DNA of 64,000 bases from Bacteroidota bacterium. GTDB lineage: Bacteria > Bacteroidota > Bacteroidia > Cytophagales > Cyclobacteriaceae. Position numbers and translations under genes: made by a program. The stretch covers positions 121,738-185,737 of the forward strand of contig JACPVX010000014.1 in assembly GCA_016191555.1 (NCBI GenBank), written 5' to 3'. Of the stretch, positions 60,735 to 64,000 are shown one piece after another. Under the pieces are notes generated by a model. That model ran no database searches. It was not told where the DNA came from and saw nothing but the letters and a program-made list of their open reading frames with translations. How positions within the stretch are numbered: the stretch's first letter is position 1; each line of letters starts with the position of its first letter.

Positions 60735-61463
60735 CTAATTATTCTTGCGCAAGTAGACATTTCCATATTTAGATTCGAAACTATAATCTGGTCCATTGCC
60801 AAGCTTTGCTGAAATCAGTGTATGAAAATCTTCTTCTTCACCTTTTGAAATCTTCAGAGCAAGATTCGTGTAAATCTGCCCATAGTTGGTTTCTGCTTTC
60901 AATTGCCCGGTGGTTGCCTCATTCAATGTAGCGTCCACTGCTCCGTAAGTAGCTTCTACATCTAGTGCGCCTTCGAAATTCTTCACTTCCACAATTCCAT
61001 AAACAGATCGTAAGTCAGTCACCATGTTTCTGGGTATCTTAATCTCTAACACAATATCCATATCCACGCCATCCGAATAAAATTTATAGTTGTTGTAGTT
61101 ATCCGGATCGTATGCTTTTAATGCTGCTTTATTTTTAAACACCATTTTCTTTCCGTTTTGCATTACAGTTATTCGGTGTGGCAAGTTCTTCAAATTGCGA
61201 ATCTCTGATTCGATGCGCCATGTACTTCCCGACAGGGAAGAGGTCAGTTGAAATGCATCATCGTTTTCACCGCCATTAATATTCACACTGCCTTGAATCG
61301 ATATCTCGTTGCGATCCCATGTTGTCACTTTAATCAATTCCGGATAATCAAAATCGAGTTGTACTTTTTGACCTGCTTGAACAGGAATGATTTTGTTAAT
61401 TGCCGTTTGTGCATATCCGCTTAGCCCTAGGCCAAGCAACAGAAAACCAATAAACACTCTCAT
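60735..61463 (-). CDS. DUF4097-like beta-helix protein, second copy
   Basis: 242 residues with a signal peptide (MRVFIGFLLLGLGLSGYAQ). The rest is repeated short beta strands of the DUF4097 (polymer-forming/adhesin-like) type: VYGIVEVKNFEGALDVEATYGAVDATL and KAETNYGQIYTNLALK, ending FESKYGNVYLRKNN. The last segment is nearly the same as in the upstream gene. Its ATG overlaps the stop of that gene (ATGA). The role is unknown; DUF4097 proteins are often controlled by ECF sigma factors, as here. It is the last gene of the operon. Confidence 0.8.
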   Translation of the reverse strand: MRVFIGFLLLGLGLSGYAQTAINKIIPVQAGQKVQLDFDYPELIKVTTWDRNEISIQGSVNINGGENDDAFQLTSSLSGSTWRIESEIRNLKNLPHRITVMQNGKKMVFKNKAALKAYDPDNYNNYKFYSDGVDMDIVLEIKIPRNMVTDLRSVYGIVEVKNFEGALDVEATYGAVDATLNEATTGQLKAETNYGQIYTNLALKISKGEEEDFHTLISAKLGNGPDYSFESKYGNVYLRKNN

Positions 61464-62227
61464 TTTTTGCGGAGATAAACTTTTCCGTAGTCGGAACGAA
61501 TGTCAATCTCCATTCCACCACCATTGATTTTGCCGCTCACCTTGTCGCTGTAGCGCACCATGGTTCCTTCCTTGTCGATTTCGATCTTGTACTCTGGCGC
61601 AACAAATATTTCTCCATAAGAAGTAACCAACTTCAGATTTGCTTTCGTAGTTATTGGAAGTGTAACGTCTACATATCCATAAATCGAAATCAGCGAAAGG
61701 GGGCCCTTTACGTTTTGGCTAAAGTTTGCTTCAATGTGTCCATAGATTACCTTCGCGGTAACTGGTCCTGTGATATTTTCTAATTCTACGCTGTTATAGT
61801 GTGTAGAAATCTCTATTTCATTATCAAGGTTTTTGAATTTCACATCATCACCATATTGTGAAGAATGCTCGTATGAAATAATCATTCCTTTTGGCACAAG
61901 AATTTTGATTTCGGGTGAATTCATTTTCTTAAGTTGATACACCTCTACAACATTGCCCTTATCAGTGACATGTATCCCCAGTCCCGTATTATCATCTAAT
62001 CCCATGCTGTTAATCGCGCGTAAACCTTTCGAGCGATTGTCTTCATCTTCATCACGATCTTTATCCAGAGAAGTAAAGACGATTTCATTTCCATTATATC
62101 CTTCAATCGTTGCTTTGCCCAAGTGGATTTCCAGTCGCCCGGAATTTTTTGCCACTTTAAATTCCTGCGCTGTTGCAACACAAATGGCTGCAACTAAAAT
62201 TCCAATTACCATCAATACCTTTTTCAT
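61460..62227 (-). CDS. DUF4097-like beta-helix protein, first copy
   Basis: About 255 residues from MKKVLMVIGILVAAICVATA at 62227; the open frame to 62293 adds residues that overlap the anti-sigma-like gene and spoil the signal peptide. After the signal come beta strands typical of DUF4097: RLEIHLGKATIEGYNGNEIV, VTAKVIYGHIEANFSQNVK, LISIYGYVDVTLPI, and IDIRSDYGKVYLRKK at the end. An acidic loop KDRDEDEDNRSKG lies near residue 55. It is probably secreted or surface-exposed. The protein is a distant duplicate of its downstream neighbour. Confidence 0.82.
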   Translation of the reverse strand: MKKVLMVIGILVAAICVATAQEFKVAKNSGRLEIHLGKATIEGYNGNEIVFTSLDKDRDEDEDNRSKGLRAINSMGLDDNTGLGIHVTDKGNVVEVYQLKKMNSPEIKILVPKGMIISYEHSSQYGDDVKFKNLDNEIEISTHYNSVELENITGPVTAKVIYGHIEANFSQNVKGPLSLISIYGYVDVTLPITTKANLKLVTSYGEIFVAPEYKIEIDKEGTMVRYSDKVSGKINGGGMEIDIRSDYGKVYLRKK

Positions 62228-62267
62228 TTTGTTTCTAGTTTGATTTTTGAATGATTTATTATCTCCG

Positions 62268-63047
62268 TTAAGAAAGGCGTAAGATGCCGGCATACGCCTC
62301 GTCTTTCACTGCCTTCAATACTTCCTTATCTCTGCTGATTCGCTCCAGCTCATTGATGACCGCTTTTTCTTTCATGTCCACCAATAATTGGATCAAACTA
62401 ATCTGAACCATGGGGTCTTTTTGTTTTGACAACGATTTAATCAGTCCGTCTTTTACATTTGGTTGATTACTGAATTTCGCCAATGCTTCTAATGCAGCCA
62501 ATCGCACATTCGTGCTCGGGTCATTGTACATCGCATCAAACAAAGCGTTAACAATTTCATCATCTGCTTTTTTTATTTGATACGATACAGCTACTCCTTG
62601 CATTCGTTGGCTTGCCGATTGTGGATTGACAATCATCGCCATCATTACGTTTTTGGTAGAATCCATTTGTTCCTGCAATCGGGCGATTTGTTTCTGTTGC
62701 TCATTGGTTTTATTCAACCAATAACCAATCCCAGCTATAGCCATGAGCATGATAAACCCGGCAGCTATTTTTAGGGTATAAGGCGAAAAGAAAACATGTT
62801 TCGCATCTTTTCTAGATTCTAGTTGCACTTCATTTTCAAGAGCCACTAGAAATTTTTGCCTCGACTCAGAAGTAGGCGCCAAGTCATTAGCCTGCTTCAT
62901 TTGATTGATGACTTCTTTCAATTGATTGAATAATTGAAGAGCATGTGAATCTTCTTTCAATAGTTGATCAACCTTTGCAGCTTCCGCTGAATCCAACCGA
63001 CCGTCAATGTAATCGATTAACAGACTCTCCAAGATTTTATGTTCCAT
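62268..63047 (-). CDS. Anti-sigma-like membrane protein with HEAT-like C-terminus
   Basis: About 259 residues from the ATG at 63047, placed one base after the sigma-factor stop. The N-terminus (LLIDYIDGRLDSAEAAKVDQLLKEDS) looks like an anti-sigma zinc-less helical domain. One membrane helix follows at about 100-120 (IAAGFIMLMAIAGIGYWLN), then a coiled coil. The periplasmic end carries two or three HEAT-like helix pairs (NVRLAALEALAKF, MVQISLIQLLVDM, VKDEAYAGILRL), an unusual output domain for an anti-sigma factor. It sits between the sigma gene and two DUF4097 genes, which it probably controls. Confidence 0.78.
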   Translation of the reverse strand: MEHKILESLLIDYIDGRLDSAEAAKVDQLLKEDSHALQLFNQLKEVINQMKQANDLAPTSESRQKFLVALENEVQLESRKDAKHVFFSPYTLKIAAGFIMLMAIAGIGYWLNKTNEQQKQIARLQEQMDSTKNVMMAMIVNPQSASQRMQGVAVSYQIKKADDEIVNALFDAMYNDPSTNVRLAALEALAKFSNQPNVKDGLIKSLSKQKDPMVQISLIQLLVDMKEKAVINELERISRDKEVLKAVKDEAYAGILRLS

Positions 63048-63048
63048 A

Positions 63049-63597
63049 TCAACTTTGCTTTTCAAGTTCAAAATAATGTTCGCGAAGTTTACCTATCGCA
63101 CGATGCACTTTCACTTTTATGTTCGCCACAGTTGTATCTAAGATCAATGCCACCTGTTCATACTTCAAGTGTTGAAAACGCGTGAGCACTAGCAACTCAC
63201 GATCTTCTTCATTCAACTTAGCCATCGATTGATGAAGCAACGTTTCGCGCTCGTCTTGCTCCATCGTTTCACTGGTTTCAGTAAAGTTGTTGGCGACTTT
63301 GTCTACATCTACATGGCAATTCATCTGATTCTTGTTCATTCGATAATGATCAGCAAAAGTGTTTCTTGCCATTTGGTAAATCCATGGCATAAACCGATTT
63401 CCTTCCCGGTAGCTACTGCGGTATCTGATCAGTCGTAAGAAAACATTTTGAGCTAAGTCATCTGCCAAATCTCTATCCATACAGAGCCGGGCCAGGAAAT
63501 TAAATATTCGGGAATGATAACGATCGAACAAAACAGAAGCCTTACCCAGGTCTCCATTTTTCACGGCTTCCATAATTTGTTCGTCTGTTAGCAACAC
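63049..63597 (-). CDS. ECF-family RNA polymerase sigma factor
   Basis: 182 residues, start GTG. Sigma region 2 (LFDRYHSRIFNFLARLCMDRD, LADDLAQNVFLRLIRYRSSY, FMPWIYQMARNTFADHYRM) and region 4 (LTRFQHLKYEQVALILDTT, VKVHRAIGKLREHYF) are both complete, separated by an acidic linker. It leads an operon with the anti-sigma-like protein and two DUF4097 proteins. Short length and missing regions 1 and 3 mark it as ECF. Its target promoter probably includes its own; no clear -35/-10 pair was identified upstream. Confidence 0.92.
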   Translation of the reverse strand: MLLTDEQIMEAVKNGDLGKASVLFDRYHSRIFNFLARLCMDRDLADDLAQNVFLRLIRYRSSYREGNRFMPWIYQMARNTFADHYRMNKNQMNCHVDVDKVANNFTETSETMEQDERETLLHQSMAKLNEEDRELLVLTRFQHLKYEQVALILDTTVANIKVKVHRAIGKLREHYFELEKQS

Positions 63598-63763
63598 CTA
63601 TGTTTTAATTTCCGAGTTAGTTACCAAATAAAGATTCAAAGGTTACAAAGCGGATTATAAAATTTCTGACGATTTAAAGAATGAAGGGGCATGACGAGCC
63701 GAGATCAGCAGATCAGAGATTATAAGGTGCTATGAGCGAGTTATGGAAAAAGCTTAAAACAAC

Positions 63764-63792
63764 AAAAGCCCATTTAGGGCTTTGTTAGTTTT
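63764..63792 (+). terminator. Terminator-like hairpin
   Basis: AAAGCCC and GGGCTTT pair around five bases and a T-run follows about eight bases later. The stretch 63598-63760 shows no other gene or structure that I can support. Confidence 0.5.
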
Positions 63793-63832
63793 TTTGATAC
63801 GATGTGATTTTTCCCCGATATGTTTAAAAACA

Positions 63833-63858
63833 CAAAAAGCCCTGTTGGGGGCTTTTTG
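63833..63858 (-). terminator. Terminator of the rRNA operon
   Basis: AAAAAGCCC and GGGCTTTTT form a hairpin with T-rich sequence on the minus strand, about 25 bases after the 5S 3' end. Confidence 0.75.
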
Positions 63859-63879
63859 ATTGGGTATTAAAATGAAAAA

Positions 63880-63988
<109 letters not shown>

Positions 63989-64000
63989 AGGTCTTTGACA

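Overview
The window looks like a chromosomal segment of a Bacteroidota bacterium, most like Cytophagales and relatives. The evidence is a type IX secretion (T9SS) PorP/SprF-like protein beside a CHU_C-type sorting-domain protein, an Nqr-type Na+ pump subunit, O-acetylhomoserine methionine synthesis, TonB-dependent B12 uptake, SusD-free gene order, starts without clear Shine-Dalgarno sequences, and several promoters fitting the Bacteroidota pattern TTTG-N20-TAnnTTTG. This assignment rests on reading alone; no database search was run.

Layout. 1-4.1 kb: the tail of an M16-type peptidase, two lipoproteins, an arginase-fold protein with altered metal ligands, and a lone nqrF. 4.2-8.3 kb: a methionine operon (promoter, SAM-I riboswitch, a nine-codon Cys-rich leader ORF, metY, metX, hom). 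8.4-18.2 kb: housekeeping and signalling genes (TPR histidine kinase, DinB-like protein, fabG, lpd, ECF sigma/anti-sigma pair, a histidine kinase without ATPase domain, peroxiredoxin-like protein, HAD phosphatase, Uma2 protein). 17.3-23.9 kb: a peptide-ligase-like cluster of two esterases, two ATP-grasp-type proteins, a GCS2/YbdK carboxylate-amine ligase, a class-I glutamine amidotransferase and a degenerate thiamine-pyrophosphokinase-like protein. 23.9-25.8 kb: prmC and ribD.

25.8-49.5 kb: the most striking region. A PorP/SprF-like protein with a very basic tail and a type-B-sorted T9SS substrate lie downstream of three tandem giant paralogues (3077, 2218 and about 1691 residues). Each has a signal peptide, a shared head, long low-complexity beta repeats, and a C-terminal peptidase-S74/endosialidase-type intramolecular chaperone followed by a coiled coil. 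They look like phage-tail-fibre-type trimeric surface fibres encoded by the cell, not by a prophage.

49.6-64 kb: three tRNAs, an Rrf2 regulator with a peroxiredoxin and a palindromic operator candidate between them, a 63-bp tandem repeat array with nested palindromes, a Tat-exported Dabb protein, a FecR-like/CHASE2 pair, meaB, a DUF5522-like protein, a Dph6-like ligase, a B12-riboswitch-controlled TonB receptor divergent from a BtuF-like lipoprotein whose N-terminus is interrupted by a structured repeat element, an ECF sigma operon with two DUF4097-like proteins, and the 5S rRNA end of an rRNA operon.
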